Shown: positions 1 through 14,840 of the stretch, piece after piece | Layout: the number at the start of each line of letters is the position of its first letter | Position numbering within the stretch: position 1 is the first letter of the stretch | The notes under the pieces: model-generated | What the model was told of the DNA's origin: nothing | Databases searched by the model: none | The model's input: only the letters and a program-made list of their open reading frames with translations | Assembly: GCA_037179335.1 (NCBI GenBank) | Contig: JAKZHN010000021.1 | Span: 1-64,000, forward strand | Direction of reading: 5' to 3' | Source: Cyclaneusma minus | Taxonomy: Eukaryota > Ascomycota > Leotiomycetes > Marthamycetales > Marthamycetaceae | DNA length: 64,000 nt | Translations under genes and position numbers: made by a program

Positions 1-91
1 AATATAATAAATATAATAAATATAATAAATATAATAAATATAATAAATATAATAAATATAATAAATATAATAAATATAATAAATATAATAT
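1..91. repeat. 9-bp microsatellite
   Basis: About ten perfect copies of the unit AATATAATA open the window and probably continue beyond its left edge. The unit does not resemble a fungal telomere repeat. It merges into the AT-rich block. Confidence 0.95.
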
Positions 92-639
92 ATATCATAT
101 ATATTAAATTAACTTTTTTTATTGCAAAATAAAAAACTTTCTTTTTTATATAAAAAATATATTTTTTATATAAAAAATATATTTTTTATATTTTTTAATA
201 ATTAATTTATTTTTAAGGTTTATAAGAATATTAAATAAATTTTTATTTTCTAATAAAGCAATTAATTATAAATTAATATATAATATATATTTAATATAGC
301 TGAAAATATTAAGCGTAAAAATAAATTTAATTTTTAATTTAAAGCTAAAAATATATTTAATATAAATAATTTAAAAAAGCATTATAATAATTATAATAAA
401 TTATAAAATTTATATAATATTTTAAAACAATAATATAATAATTTAATATTAGCTTAATTGCAAAAATAAAAAGAATGGCTATTATTAAAATAAAAGCTTA
501 TAATACGGCCAACATTAATATTGGCTTTTTTTATGCTTTAATTAGAAATTTAATAATTATAGCCTATTTAATTGCATTTATAATATATATATATATATAT
601 ATACTAAAATTATTAAAAATTTAAATATAGGGCTTGCAA

Positions 640-2300
640 ATATAAATGATTTGGCAATGAAGCATATATTTTAAATAATAATAGCTTTGGTAATTATAAA
701 GGAAAAAAGGGCTAATTATATAAAAATAGCTTTAATTATAACAAAAATTATAATGGTTATAATTAAAATAAATATAGTTAATTTGTTTTTGCAAAAGCCG
801 CAAATAAGATTTTTAATATTATAAATTATAAATATAAACATAATAATTAGGGGAAAAAGATTGCTAATAATTTTTTAAATTTTCGATTTTTTTATCAAAT
901 AAAAATATATAATAATTAATTGCTTAATTGTAATTAATATTTAAAATATAATTTCGGCTTTTATTTTTATTAATAATAAATTAAATAAAAATTTTATATT
1001 ATTAATATTTGCAAAAAATTAAAAATAAATTAATATTTATATATAATATTTATAAATTTGCTTTTTTAATGGAAATAAAATAAAAATTAAATAATATTAT
1101 AATTTCTTTATTAGACTTTTTAATAGTAAAAATAATATAAAAAACCAAAGCGTTAAAATATATAAAATATATGCATATTTATATAATTTGCTTTTAAATA
1201 CGCTTTAATTTAAATAAATAAATCATAAATATTATAATTAAGCTAAGGCCGATCTTATTTATAAATACTAAATTAAATATAAAATTATTATTTAAAATAA
1301 ATTAAATAAATTAAAAAAGTTAAGGATAATAATTTATATTTTAAATATAGTAAATAAAACCTTATTATATATAAAACATTTCATATATAAAGGTTAAAAA
1401 TATAATATTAAATTATATAAAATAATATTTTATAAAATAAATAAAAAGCTGTTTTTTATAAAAAATATTACAAATTTAAATAAAAGTCCCATTATATATA
1501 CATTAGGCAAAACATTAAAGTTTTGGCAAAATAAAATTGGATTTTAATATATTTTTAAAATTGTGAATTACTAAATATTAAAAGTATTTGCAAAAAATAT
1601 GCAATTATATTAAAATTAAAATAAAGATAAAAAATTAAAATATAAACAACAAAAAGAATTAAGCCATTTTAATAATATTTTTAATATAATAAAACTTGGT
1701 ATATTATTTATATATTTTATTTAAAATTATATTATAAAATCCAAAATAAACTTATTCTATTAATTTATTTATAAATTATTTAAAAAGCAGCTAATTATAT
1801 TAAAAGCCTATTTTAATAATATATTAATAAAAGGCTGAATTTACAAATTAAAAAGCCCAATAAAAGCTTTTATATTATTTATATTTAAAAGGAATAATGG
1901 CTTGTATTTATATATTAATTATAAGGGATTAAATATTATTATTATTAAAAATTACTATTTCTTTTTAATTAATACATTGTAGCTAAATTAAAGAAAGCCA
2001 AATTTTTTATTAAGCTGGATTTTAAAAATTTATATTATAAAATTTATATATATAAAAAAATTCATTTTATATAAAATATAGCTATTTTAAATATTTGGTA
2101 ATATTACTTAAATTAATAAATGCGCCAGCTATATTTTAAATTTATATAAATATAATATTTAGAAAACTTTTAAATATTATTATAATGGTTCATTTTAATT
2201 ATTTTTTTATTTTTTTATTTTGTTTAGCAAATATAATAAATATATAAAAACCGTATTTAAACAATTATAAAAAAAAATATAAAAAAAAGCTCGAAATAAA
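640..2300 (+). mobile_element. RIP-degraded Gypsy retrotransposon remnant A
   Basis: Around 1,920-2,140 the plus strand still reads as Gypsy reverse transcriptase. There is a YKGLN segment (family YRxLN), then KAKFFIKLDF (family KAKYFTKLDL), then LINAPAIF (family LTNAPATF), separated by stop codons and at least one frame change. The portion from about 640 to 1,960 is the gag and protease side and is clearly similar, in reverse complement, to 4,130-5,330. LTRs were not found. The element is dead. Confidence 0.75.
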
Positions 2301-3779
2301 TAGAATTTTATTTTTAAGCTTTATAATAGAAACAAACAATATATATAAAAAGCCGGAAAAAATATATATTATTTAAAAATAGCTTATACTAATTATATAT
2401 ATAAAATTATAATTATTTTTAAAATATAATAAAATCATGTTGCCTATAATTAATTTATTTATTAATAAAAAAAAGCCTATTTAAATAGCTTTTAAAAGTT
2501 TTGTTTTTAATATATTAAAAACGTATTTATAAATAAGCTAATATTGCAATATTTTAATTTTATAAAATATTTGGAAATTATATAAAATATTTTTAAATTT
2601 ATAATATTGGGAATTTTGAAGCAATTTTTAAATTTAAATAATTTAATGCAATATTATTAGTATTTAATAGCTTTTTAATTTTATAGGCTAATTAATGCAG
2701 AATTAATATATTAAATATATAATATTAAAAGCAATATATTAAAAATATATGTTATAAAATTTAAATGTTTTTAAATTATAATAATTTGCGCTATTTTATA
2801 AATATAAAAGAATTTAATAAATATTAAGCAAAATAGGCTATAAAATTAAAATTTTAAAATTTTAAAATTAAATATATTGCAAAAATTAAAAACTTCATTA
2901 ATTTTTTATTTTATAAGCCAAATTATAAAAAATAATAAAAAATACCTAAGCAAAAATATTAAAGGGATTTTTGCCTATATTCTAATAAAAGCTTTATTAT
3001 TTAATTAATTATATATTAAATATATAATTTTTAAAAAATATAGCTGTTTTTGCAAATACGGTAATTGCATTTTAATTAAAACTATTAAATTAAAAAATTA
3101 ATATTATATATTTTATTTATATATTATAAATATAAATTTCCAAGCAAAAAGCTGTATTTTATTCAAGAAATAAAAATTTAAAAGCCGGAATAATTAAAGC
3201 AAGCTTTATAATTATTTCTAAAATTTAAAAAAATAATAAATATATAATAAAAATGTAAAGCCAATTTATATTGCGCAAAAATAAATAATGGCAATTTGGA
3301 ATTAATATATTATGTAAAAAAACAAATTAGATATTTTTGCAATAAATATATTCTATAATAAATTTTTATATATTTATTATAATAGCAAATTAATAAATTA
3401 TTTTAAAATAAACCAAATATTAATTTTAATTTATTATAAATAGTATTAGCTAAATATAAAAGCAAAAATACGGAATTATATATATAACTGCTATATTTGC
3501 TAATAAAATGAAATTTGCTAATATATATTTTATAATTAATGATAGCTTTTGCTTTTAATTAATAAATTATAAATATATTTATTATAGGATTTTATTATAG
3601 GCTTATTAAAATTATAATATATAAATAAAATATATAATATTATTTTAATAATAATAAATTATTATATTAAAGCTATATAATTTATATATATAATTAAAAA
3701 TATTAATGCACAATTTTTAATAAAATCGTTTATTTTATAAAAACTTTTAAAATTATTATATTTAATTATAGCTTTATAT

Positions 3780-5340
3780 TTATTAGTATATTATAAAGAA
3801 TATTTTATTATAAATTTTATATTATATTTTACTTTTAAAGAAATAAATAAATAAAGCAAATAAACCAGATTTTAAAAATTTATATATAGAATTGCTGCAA
3901 CAATAAAAAAAAATTAGGCAATTTAATTGGTTATAATAAAATTTATTTATAATAATATAACGTTTTTCTTTTTACAATATATAAATATTATTTACAAATT
4001 AATATTAATTTTTTTATATAATTTATAAAAATTAAAATACCTGAAAAAATATATATATATATAATATAATAGATATAGGCTATTATAAAAATTGGAAAAG
4101 TACTATTAATAAATATATGAAATAATATAAAATTTTAAATTTTAATAAAAAAAAACAAAAGAATTTATTTGTTAAAAATATACGCTTTAAAGCCAAAAAG
4201 CTGTTTTTTGTTAAATATAAATAATATAAAAACTTTTATTAAACTTTTTAGTTTTTAAATTGAATTTTTTATTAGCGTATTATTAAAATATTTCTTTCAT
4301 ATAATTAGCTATTTTTTAAATAATTTATAAATAAATTAGTAAAGTAAATTTGCTTTGGTTTTTATAATATAATCTTCGTTAAAATATATAACTAATATAT
4401 TAATCTTTATTATATTAAAAATATTATTAAAAAAGCTTATTTTTTTAATCTTTTGCATTTCAATTCTTAATTCTAATTTTAATTGTAATTTAATTTTAAT
4501 TTAAGTATATATTTTTTATAAATATTTTTAATACTTGGCAATTTACAATTTTAAAAATATATTGGAATTTAATTTTATTTTGCCAAAATTTTAATATTTT
4601 GCCTAATATAGGCATAATAGGACTTCTATTTAAATTTGCGATACTTTGTATAATTCTTTTATTTATTTGTTTTATTCAATGCTATTTTATATAATTTAAT
4701 ATTATATTTTTAAGTTTTATATATAAGGTATTTTATATATAATAATTTGTTATTCATTATATTTAAAATATAAATTATTATATTTAGCGTTTTTAATTTA
4801 TTTAACTTATTTTGAATAATAATTTTATATTTAATTTAGCATTTATAAATAACATTAGCTTTAGCTTAATTATAATATTTATTGTTTGCTTATTTAAGCC
4901 AAAATATATTGAAAAGCAAATTATATAAATATAAAAATATTTTATATATTTTAATACTTTAATTTTTTATATTATTTTTATTATTACGGATTTTAATAAA
5001 AATCTTATAATATCATTCAATTTTTATTTAATTTTTATTAAAAACACAAATTTATAAATATTATATATATATATTAATTTATTTTTATTCTTTTGCAAAT
5101 ATTAATTGCAATTAAATAATTAATTATTATATGCTTTTGCCTTATAACAAAATTATTGAATTAAGCAATTATTAGCAATTTTTTGTTTTTAATTATTATA
5201 TTTATATTTATAACTTTAGCTATAATTAAAGCCATTTTTATATAATTGGCCTTTTTCTTATAGCCGTTAGAGCTATTATTATTTAAAATATATATTTTAT
5301 TACCGGGCTATTTATATTTACAGCCTTTATATTTAAGCTT
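3780..5340 (-). mobile_element. RIP-degraded Gypsy remnant B, inverted copy of A
   Basis: The reverse complement of about 4,130-5,330 aligns by eye with 640-1,960; in aligned stretches the two coordinates add up to roughly 5,950-6,100. On the minus strand near 3,790-3,840 a YKIYNKIFFII segment matches the Gypsy RNase H motif YEIYDKELLAI. The reverse-transcriptase core visible in copy A seems to be missing here, so copy B probably carries an internal deletion. Two related elements therefore lie head to head about a centre near 3.0 kb. Confidence 0.7.
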
Positions 5341-6884
5341 TTAGCATTCTTTTTTTATAAATGCAATTAAATAAGCTATAATTATTAAAATTATAATTAA
5401 AATATAAAAAAAAACCTGTATTAATTTTGGCTGCATTATTGATTTCTATTTTAATAATAGCTATTTTTTTATTTTTATAATTGGGCTAATATTAAATTGC
5501 CATATTATTATTTAAAATATTATTTAAATATTATAATTTATTATAATTATTATAATGCTTTTTTAAATTACTTATATTAAATATATTTTTGGCTTTAAAT
5601 TAAAAATTAGGCTTATTTTTGCTCTTAATATTTTCGGCTATATTAAATATATAATATATATTAATTTATAATTAATTGCCTTATTAAAAAATAAATAAAA
5701 TTATTAAAAAATATAAAAAATATATGTTCTATATAAAAAAACAAATTCTTTATTTTATAATAAAATTCTTTAATTATCTTTCATTATTTTTAGGCTTTTT
5801 TGGCAAATTGGTTTAGTATATATAATATATATTATTGCTTTATATTTATTATATTTAATATTATTATTCTTTAATGTTTTTGTAATTGTTTTAATAATAT
5901 TGCTATATAATATATATATAGCTTTTAAATATTAAGGCATAATAAATACAAATTATTTTATTTTTTAAAAACAAAATTAGAATTGCATATTAAAATAATT
6001 TTATAGGCAATTAAACTATTTATAATATTTATATATATAATATATATAATTTAATTTAATATTTAATATACGGAAACTTTTAGGCATGCAAAATGTTTTG
6101 GTAATTAATTGCTTACTATTAAAATTTAAGCTAAATAGGATGCATTTGCAAGTAAAAATCGCAATTTCGGGTTGCAATTTCGCAATTGTTTTTTAATTTC
6201 AAATTTTTAAATGGTTTATTAAATGGCTGCAAAATTATTAAAGTTTAAATTTGCTGAATTTTAAATTAAGTTAAAACCGGAAATAAAAGCGAAAGCAAAA
6301 GCTTAATTAATTTCGCCTTTATATAATATGCCTGCATTTTTGGCTAAGGCGCTTTAATTTTAAATTTGCTTAGGCTGATTTGCATTAATAAATTAGCTAT
6401 TTAGCTAAAAAAGGCTATTAGATAATTTTTAATTTAAAATAAGAAGGCTTTTAAATTATTTCTAATTATTAATATTAGCAACGCCTTTATTAGCATTATT
6501 AATAAATGCATTATTATTTTTATTAAATATAATTTCCTAATACAATATATGGATTTTGCTAATATTAAAACTAATATTAAGCTTTTTTAAAATTAAGCGA
6601 AATTGACTTTTAAAGCTTTTAATAAAAAATTTATAAATAAAATTATTATTAAATTTATAGCTAATAAATTAAATAATGATTATTTTATTAAATTATTGCC
6701 TTTTAAAATAAAAGCAGCTATTTTATTATAATAATTAAAAATATATTAATAAATAACAATATATTATATATATATTTTAGCTATAAAAATTAGCTACTGC
6801 TTTTTTTAAATAAAAATAGCAGCGCTTGAATATTATACGCTAAAAGCCTTGCTTAGCTCTTTTAATAAGCAACGCTTGTTTTTT

Positions 6885-6946
6885 GCGCACTTTTAGCATA
6901 CGTGCCTTATAGGGTGCCGGCAAGGCGCCCTCCTCGGCCCCGTGTA
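6885..6946. other. GC-rich island in the AT block
   Basis: A roughly 60-bp patch containing GCCGGCAAGGCGCC and CCTCGGCCCCGTG stands out from AT-only flanks. It contains no gene. It could be a fragment too short or too unique to be mutated by RIP. Confidence 0.6.
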
Positions 6947-8304
6947 ATAAATTTTAAAAAGTAAATAAAAGTTAATTATATATAATATGGTATTAAAATT
7001 AGCAATTTATTTGGATCTAGAAATTTTATTAATATAATTAATAAAATTTTAAATAATATAATCCGCATTTTTTATTTTATTTTTGAAATTAAAATTAAAA
7101 TTTGCGGCCGCATTGGCGGCCAATTATTCCTTTGCAGCAATTAAATAAATTTTCTTTTTTTTAAAAGCTGCAATGGATTTAATAATATTTTTTAGAAAAA
7201 TATTTTAAGATATTTTAAAATATCTTTTTAGCTATAAAGAAAAAAAGGCATTTGCTAATTTTATATTCCGGATTTTTATAAAACAAGTACAGCCAGCAAT
7301 ATTAATAAATACCAATACTATTTGCTATTGCTATTTTTAAATAATTGGTAATTACTGCAAAATACTAAGGCTTTTTATTTGCCACTTTTATTTTTCCAAA
7401 ATTAAGCAATATAAATTCTTTTTTTAAGCTTTAAATTTTATTTTATTTATATAATACATTGTTTTTTTTAATTATAATAACATTTTTTTAATTAATAGTA
7501 ATATTTTTAATAATAGTATAATTTGCAAAAAAGGCCAAAAGGAAATAGCAAAAAAATAGCTTTAATATATATGGCTATATATAAAAGGCTATTTTAAATA
7601 ATTTTGCAATAAAGAATAAAAAGTTTTATTTATGCCATTTTAATAATAATTTCGATTTTTTATATATAATTGGCAATTTTTTAAATATATAAATTTATAG
7701 CGGAATTATTAATTATTTAATATTTGTTTTTGAAAAAGTATTATACGTTTGCAATATAATTCTTTATATTAATTGTTTTTTTTATTTAGCTAATTAAAAT
7801 AAATATAAACTTAATAGCAAATTTTAAAATTATTAATTAAATGTTTTGCCTCCAGTCAATTTTAAATAACGGCTTGCTAATTTTTATCAATTATAATATT
7901 TGCTTTATTTTTAAAATCGTTTAATATAATATTTATAATATATTAAAGCTTTTTATTTTAAAAATATACTTTTATTATAATAAATTAATTATATTACTTT
8001 TTATAAATAAAAATAAAAATGGCCCTTTTTATATTAAAAAATACAAATAATAATATAATAGCAAAACGGAAAAACAATTTAATAACAAGGCTTAATTGGT
8101 TTTTTTAAATTCTTCAAATAATTTAAAGATAGTAATTCATATTGCAAATATAAGTTTTGCTAATTGCGAATATAATATCCGCAAAATTATTATTTATTAA
8201 TACAAATATAGCATTTGCAATTTTTTCATTTATATAATAGCAAATATAGCATTTGCTAGCGAATATAGCATTGATAGGAAAAAAATTGAAAATTAATATA
8301 AATT

Positions 8305-8500
8305 GGTTTTTTTACATATTTTAAATAATTTAAAAAAAAGAACGCTATTTTATAATGCCAAATATATAGGTGGCTTCCTCGTTTACACGCATATATTAGG
8401 GACGTGAGTGGGTCCTATACCCGGAGCTTTACGGAGCTCCGGGCCCGCACCACTCCGGTTCGGACCGACGCGGGGGCATTTCAATAAAATCCAATTTAAC
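8305..8500 (+). repeat. Left copy of ~200-bp inverted repeat
   Basis: This segment matches the reverse complement of 17,515-17,715. The best-preserved core is an imperfect palindrome, CGGAGCTTTACGGAGCTCCG, followed by CACTCCGGTTCGGACCGACG. This left copy has TATATA where the right copy keeps GTGTGT or GCACGT, which fits heavier RIP damage here. The pair could be terminal repeats of one 9.4-kb element into which a Gypsy element later inserted, or two inverted copies of a short element. Confidence 0.75.
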
Positions 8501-8624
8501 TTTTTTAAAAATTTTGATTATAATATTTTCTTGCTATTTTTATACCCGCTGCTATTATTTAATGCTTTTTTATTGCTAATTGCTATTATTTATTGCCTTT
8601 TTATTGCCAGCGAATTTTTGTTTA

Positions 8625-8850
8625 TTTATTATTATTATGGTAGCTTAAAAGCAAGGCAGGGGTTAAAATAAAGCGATATTATAAGCTATAGGAGGAAGTT
8701 TACAGCTTTGCAGGACTTTAAAGGCCTTGCAAGCTAGTGCAAAACGCTAAAATTATATGCCTGGTATAGAAAAAGGCTTGGAACGTATAATATATAGCGC
8801 GTGCTTAAAATATATGCCTAAAATATTTAAAGTTAATATTATAATAGTAT
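8625..8850. repeat. Direct repeat, candidate 3' LTR of Gypsy C
   Basis: Shares with 14,610-14,840 the blocks ATTATTATGGTA, TTTAAAGGCCTT, AGC(A/G)CGCTAAAATTA-like sequence and AGTATTATAATA-like sequence in the same order. This copy is the more AT-converted of the two. Confidence 0.65.
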
Positions 8851-11800
8851 TCCTTTTTAAATTGCTATTTATTTTGAATAGCGCTAAAAATCCCTCGATA
8901 TTGTTTGATTATAATTTGTAAATTTTATAAAATTAATTATCCTCCTTTTAAAATGCTTAAAATTATACCTTTTTTAAATCTTTTTTAAAAATGGCTATTT
9001 TTGCCTTTATTATTTATATTGCGGCTTTTTTAAATTTTTCTTGTTCTTTTAAGTGCTAGGGCGGTTTTTTATATTATAGCAAATAGCTATAATATGCCTT
9101 TATTATATTATAAGGCTTATTTAATAAAAAAGCTTGCAAATTTTAATTTATTTAAATAATTTTAATACTATTTTTATAAATATTTTTTAAAGCTATAAAA
9201 ATTTGCTTTCAATTGCTAGTTTAGTTTATAATTTCTTTATTTAATACAATATATTAGGCCTTAATTTAAAAAGATATTTTAATTATAAATATTTAAAATA
9301 CTATTAAATTCTTATTTTGTAATAAATTTTTATATTTTGTTTTTTTTTAATATTTTGCTTTTAATAAGTTTATTTTCCATTTTGTTAATTTTATTTTAAT
9401 CTGAAACTCCTTTTATTCTTACTTTTAATTTAAAGAATAATGTATAAAATATTAGAAAATATTTTATATTATTAGGAAATTTTAAAAAATAAGCTTATTT
9501 ATATATTTTAAATATGTTTTATAGCTTGGCCTATTTATTATTTTTCTTCCTTCTAAAATAATTAATTCTTATATTTTTGGTATTAATATAAATATATTGG
9601 CCAATTTTAAAAACCAAAGCTTTAAATTAATAAATATTAATATTTTATTTATAGCGCTTAATTAAATATTAAGCCAGTATTTTAAATTGGGTACAAATTT
9701 ATTTTATATAATTTGTAATAATATTAGTTTTATAAAAATTTTATTTTTAAATTAAAATTATATTTAAAAAATATGGTTAGAATAACTTTATATTTATTTA
9801 GGGATAAAATTTATAATTGGCAAAAAATAGCATTATTTTTATAATTTCGGATATTTAATTATTAAAAGCAAATTTCGCTGATAATACCCAATTTATCCAA
9901 TTATTTTAAATTAAAAATATAAAGCTTTTTAAATATTATTTTACATAAGTATTAAATTATTCAAATTATTCATTTATTTCAAAATAAAATAAAATAAAAT
10001 ATAATCCGATTTTTAGCCTTTTAAATAAATGCTTTTAAAATTGGAAAATAAATTGGATTCTTTTATTTAAAATAATATTATTTAAAGTATTATAAAAATA
10101 AAAAAAATTATTAATAAAGGTTTTTATAAGCTTTTTAGCTTTAAAGCTTATAATAAAAATAAAATAGCGTATTTTTATAAACTTGTATACTATTATAATA
10201 ATATATTAATAATTGCAGCTATTTTTAATGCATTTAAACAATAATATAATATAATTTATTAAAATATTTAACCAAGCTTTAAAGAAAATTAATAAAAATT
10301 GCAAAAATCCGGATAATAATAGCCTAGAAAACTTGATTTTGTTATAAAGCTTATATTTTTTATTATATTTTGCAATATTTTAAAATATTTTAGGCTATTA
10401 ATAATATTAGTTAATATTTGCCAAAATTTTAATTCTTTTTAAATATCCAATTATAGCCGTAAAATAATATTTATAAATAATTTCAATTGCCAAATTAAAA
10501 GCATTAGGGGATATTTATATTTGGTTTATGTTTTTTAGTTTTTTTAATATAATTTATCCGTTTAAAATAAAAAAATTCGATATTTATTTTTTAAAAACCT
10601 AATGCAAATTTTTTAGCCAGGCTTTAAAATTTTTATTTTTTAAGGCCGCCAATATTAATATTGCAATTTTATTTTTTATATATATTATTTTAATAATTTT
10701 CTTAATTGGTTTTTTTAAATTTTATATTAAATTTGAAATTAATATTAAAGCAAACTATTTTTCTTTAAATTCGTTATTAAATATTTTAATGCTTTAAATA
10801 AAAAATATAATATTAATATTAATATTTTTAATTTATATTATAATTTCTTATTTTTAATGTATTAAAATTGGTTTTTTGAAAGCCTATTTAATATATTTCA
10901 TTTTATTGCCTAAAATTTCAATTTATAAATAATCCTAACATTAAAGCCAGAAAAAGTTTAAATTAATAAATATATTTTTAATTTAGCTATTTTATTATTA
11001 TAAAATATTTTAAATTATTATAATTAATTTAATTTTAATTTCTTTTAATAGTTTTTAAATTTCTGGTTTTTGTTTTTTTAAGCATTTAATAATAGCCAAA
11101 AATTCTTTATTATAAATTTTTTAAAAAAATAGCCTATAAATTAAAGAATTTCGATATTTCCGTATTAAAAAAGTTTTTTTTTTCAAAGCGTAATTTAAGG
11201 CGTTTATTTTTAAAATTATTCATTTATTATAATTAGAAAAAGCCAAAATAAATGCTAAAATAAATGCCTATTTAAATTTATTAAAAGCATTTTATTAAGC
11301 CTTTTTTCAATTTACCTTATTTTTTTTAATTAGGTTATTTAATAGCTTGGCTATTTTAAAAGAATTCCGAATAAAGTTTTAATAGAAATTGGCGAATTTT
11401 ATAAATCTTTAAAATTCCCGAATAAACTTTGGCGCTTTTTAAATTATAATAGTAAATATCTTATTTAAATTTAGTTTTATACCATTTAATATAATATAAA
11501 AGCCTAAATACTTAGTGCAAATAATTTCAAATTTATATTTAAGAATATTAATTTAAACGCCGGTATGTTTTAAACGGCAAACCATTTTCTAAATGTATTT
11601 TTTATATTCTTTTTAATTATTTAAATAAGCTATATATATTTTAGTTAATGAATTAAATAAAATATTATTAATATCATATTAAAATAAAGCTAAAATATTG
11701 CAAAATTTACAAAATTTAAAGCGGATAATAAACGCCGTTTTCCATTTTTTTCTTTTGCTATTTTTAATTTATTAAATGCTGCAATAATATTAACCTTAAT

Positions 11801-14609
11801 ATAAATTTTAATTTTATATATAATATTGAGAATTTTTTTAATTAACGGTAAAAAATAGCAATTTTTAATAATAATATTATTTTATTTTTCTAGCGGGCAA
11901 ATATAATAAAATTAATTGCAAAATTTATTTTGATACTTTTTATATTTGGCCTAAATTAATAATTTTTCAATATTAATTAAGAAATATAAACGAGGGCATT
12001 TAATAATAAGAACGCTATTCTTTTGTTTTTTTAATAATAATATAGATTTTATTTGTTATTTTCCTAATATAATATAAACATTTTAAAAAGCTATTATATA
12101 TTATATAGGCTTCAATTTTAAATTTATTTAAATTTAATCTTTTTTATAATATAAAAATCATATTTTAAAATAAAACTTTAATTAATTTTTAAAAGAATAC
12201 TCTGTTTTTAAATATATTAATTCTTTTATTATTACTATTTTTTATAATGGGTAAAATATAAAATATTATAAAAAATATTATTTTAAAAATTGGCCTTTTT
12301 TCGGATTTTTTTAATAGAGCATTATAAAAAGAATATATTAATGCTAAATAATAATTGCTTAAAAATATTTTTTTATATAATAACTTTGCTTTTAATAAAA
12401 ATTTTTTTAGTTTAATTAATAGCTAAATTATAAATCTCCAGCTATAAAACTCCAAAAGTAATTAATATTATTTTAAAAACTTTAACAAACAAAAAGCCTA
12501 TTTTTTAAAATACTTTTAAATAGCAATTTTGGCTATTAATATTTAAATAATTGGGGAAGCAAATTTTCCGTTAATTAAGGCTAATGGTTTAAATTAAAAA
12601 AAATTAATAAAAAAAAAATATTTTGGCAGATTTTTCATTAATAAAATGAATATTAAAATATTTATTATTAATTAAGGTTTTTATGAATAAATTTATATAT
12701 TTGGAAAATAAAATAAAATAATTAATATTAATTATAAGGCTTTATTAAAATAAATATAAAATGGTATTTTATTTTATAAGCTTTAAAGCTATAAAAATAT
12801 TATATTAATTAATATTATATTTTGTAATAGTTTCCAGCTGCAATTTAAATTAAAAAACTGCTATTTTCCGGCTAAGAATATTTATTTTAGACAAATTTAA
12901 AAAACGGGAAAATATATTTTAGATTTTTGAATTAAAGAAAATTAAAATTGGCAAAATATTTTTTTAAATACTATTTTGGTTAATTTTATTATAAATATTG
13001 CTTTTGCTATTTGTTTTTATTTATTATAGCTAAATGCTGGTTTTATTACTTTTATTTTTAATTTTTTTTAATTTTGGTCATTAAATTTTTCCCGGCCTTT
13101 TGAATATTTTCCTTATTTATATTCGGGATTTTTAAAATCAGGTATAAATAAAAATTTGCTTTAAAGCTGGCCATTTTTATACTAATTGCTAAAAATAAAG
13201 CTATTGGTTATAGTTTTAGCATTTACGGCTAATTTTTTAATATATTTATGGTTTTGGTATTCGGGTTTTTTATAATAAAAATAAAACTAATATTTATAGT
13301 AATACTTTTATTATTAAGCTTTAAAAATACCGAAATTGCAATAAATATAATATTTAAAATTATAAAATTATTTTAATTAAGGTATTTCTGGATTTAATTC
13401 GCGGGAATTGGAATAAATATTTTAGGTTAATTATTGCTATTATTATTACCATTGCTTTTCCTTTCTAATTTATTAAATTTAAAGGCTTTGCTAATTATAA
13501 TTTGCAATTTTTTAATATAGTTTTTTTTAATACGGTTATTAATATATTAAAAGGTTTTTATTTATTTAATATATTTATTATTTGCAGAAATCTTTTTAAG
13601 GTATTTAATATAGCTGGCCAAAATATTGGAACTCTTATTATGTAATTTAATACTTTTTTATTTTATTAAATTAATTAGCTGATTATACGTTAAATTTAAA
13701 TTTAAAATAAAATACAATAAAGCTTTAAGTTTTTTTTATTTTTAGCTTTTTTAAAGCTTTTTTAGCTTTTTTGCATTTATTTAAAATAATATAAATTTTT
13801 ATTAAGGCATTATATAAAGCTTTTGCGTTTTTTAGGGCTATTTAAAGGGGCTTTTTAAAAATAAAATAATTTTTTTAAAGCTTATATAATATTGGTATAT
13901 TGCTTTGCTTTTAATTATTTTAGCTAGAAATTGCATTTATTTGTAATTGGTATTATAAGTTATATTATTAATTTATAAAATGCGGTATAATTTTAATCTC
14001 TAAATTAAGAATTCTTTTTAACGCTTTAAAAGAAATTATTCTTTTGGGTAAATTTTTCGGGTTTTTTAATATAATAATGCAAATATTTAAAAAACATATT
14101 GCTTTTAAAATAAAAACTAATAGCTTTGATATTAATGAGCTAATTTTAAGGCTTAATAATTTTAGTTATATTGCAAAAGAAAATTGGCTAAATAAATTAT
14201 TCATAGCTTTATTAATATTGTGTATAAGGAGTTTTAAATAAATATAAATTTTAATTATAATATTAATAAGGATTTCTTTTAAAAAAGCAATAGCGTTGGA
14301 ATTAATGTTATTTTGTTTTTTATTGGCAAAATATTTAAAGGCGGCTTTAAAATATAAAAAATTTTAAATTTTAAATTGCTTAATCATTATATTTATAATA
14401 GCTATAGCAATTATAATTATAATGCAAAAACTTTAATTTAAGAATTATAGAATTTTTTAAATTATAAAGCTTAAAATAAAAATATACCAAATATGCAAAA
14501 TTTAAAATTGAATTTAAGAATTGCGTAATTTTAAATCGCTATTTTTTTGCAAATAAAAGGCTATAAGTATTTTAAGGGAATTTAAATTAAATTAGTTAAT
14601 AAAAAAAGC

Positions 14610-14840
14610 TTATAAATTATTATGGTAATTTAAAGGCAAGATAAAGCTTAAAATAAAATAATATTATAAATTGCAAAACCAAAATTGCAATTTTGCAAAA
14701 TTTTAAAGGCCTTCCAGGCTAGCGCAAAGCGCTAAAATTACATGCCTAGCACGGGAGAGGGCTTGGGGCACGTGGCGCGTAGCGCGTGGCCGAGGCACGT
14801 GTTTAAGGCATTTAAGGTCAGTATTATAATAATTATATTT
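14610..14840. repeat. Direct repeat, candidate 5' LTR of Gypsy C
   Basis: Partner of 8,625-8,850. It keeps a GC-rich core at about 14,715-14,815 (for example GGCACGTGGCGCGTAGCGCG) where the left copy has TATA-rich sequence, so the two repeats record a strand-independent G/C-to-A/T shift. Exact ends cannot be fixed. Confidence 0.65.

Larger units (their letters stand above)
8625..14840 (-). mobile_element. RIP-degraded Gypsy retrotransposon C
   Basis: The minus strand reads a long Gypsy polyprotein ghost. At about 11,300-11,760 there is reverse transcriptase and RNase H (WKTAF, then AYLNN for AYLDD at 11,613-11,630, then TKYLGF and FANFY). At about 10,280-10,470 there is integrase zinc-finger and post-finger sequence (YKKYKLYNK, then LLLSGFLQ). 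A further integrase part lies near 9,970-10,070. Stops (TAA for CAA or CAG) and Asp-to-Asn changes fit RIP. Direct repeats at both ends (about 8,625-8,850 and 14,610-14,840) are candidate LTRs, giving an element of about 6.2 kb. Confidence 0.85.

Noticed and set aside
1..91. Terminal repeat as a telomere
   Set aside because: The unit AATATAATA has no G-rich strand and does not match TTAGGG-type repeats.
8408..8671. 87-codon open frame in the AT block
   Set aside because: It begins in the GC-rich inverted-repeat island and runs into AT-rich sequence; the product is low-complexity Phe/Leu/Tyr and starts from a non-ATG codon.
14044..14241. 65-codon open frame in the AT block
   Set aside because: AT-driven composition, inside the Gypsy C remnant and on the opposite strand to its polyprotein.
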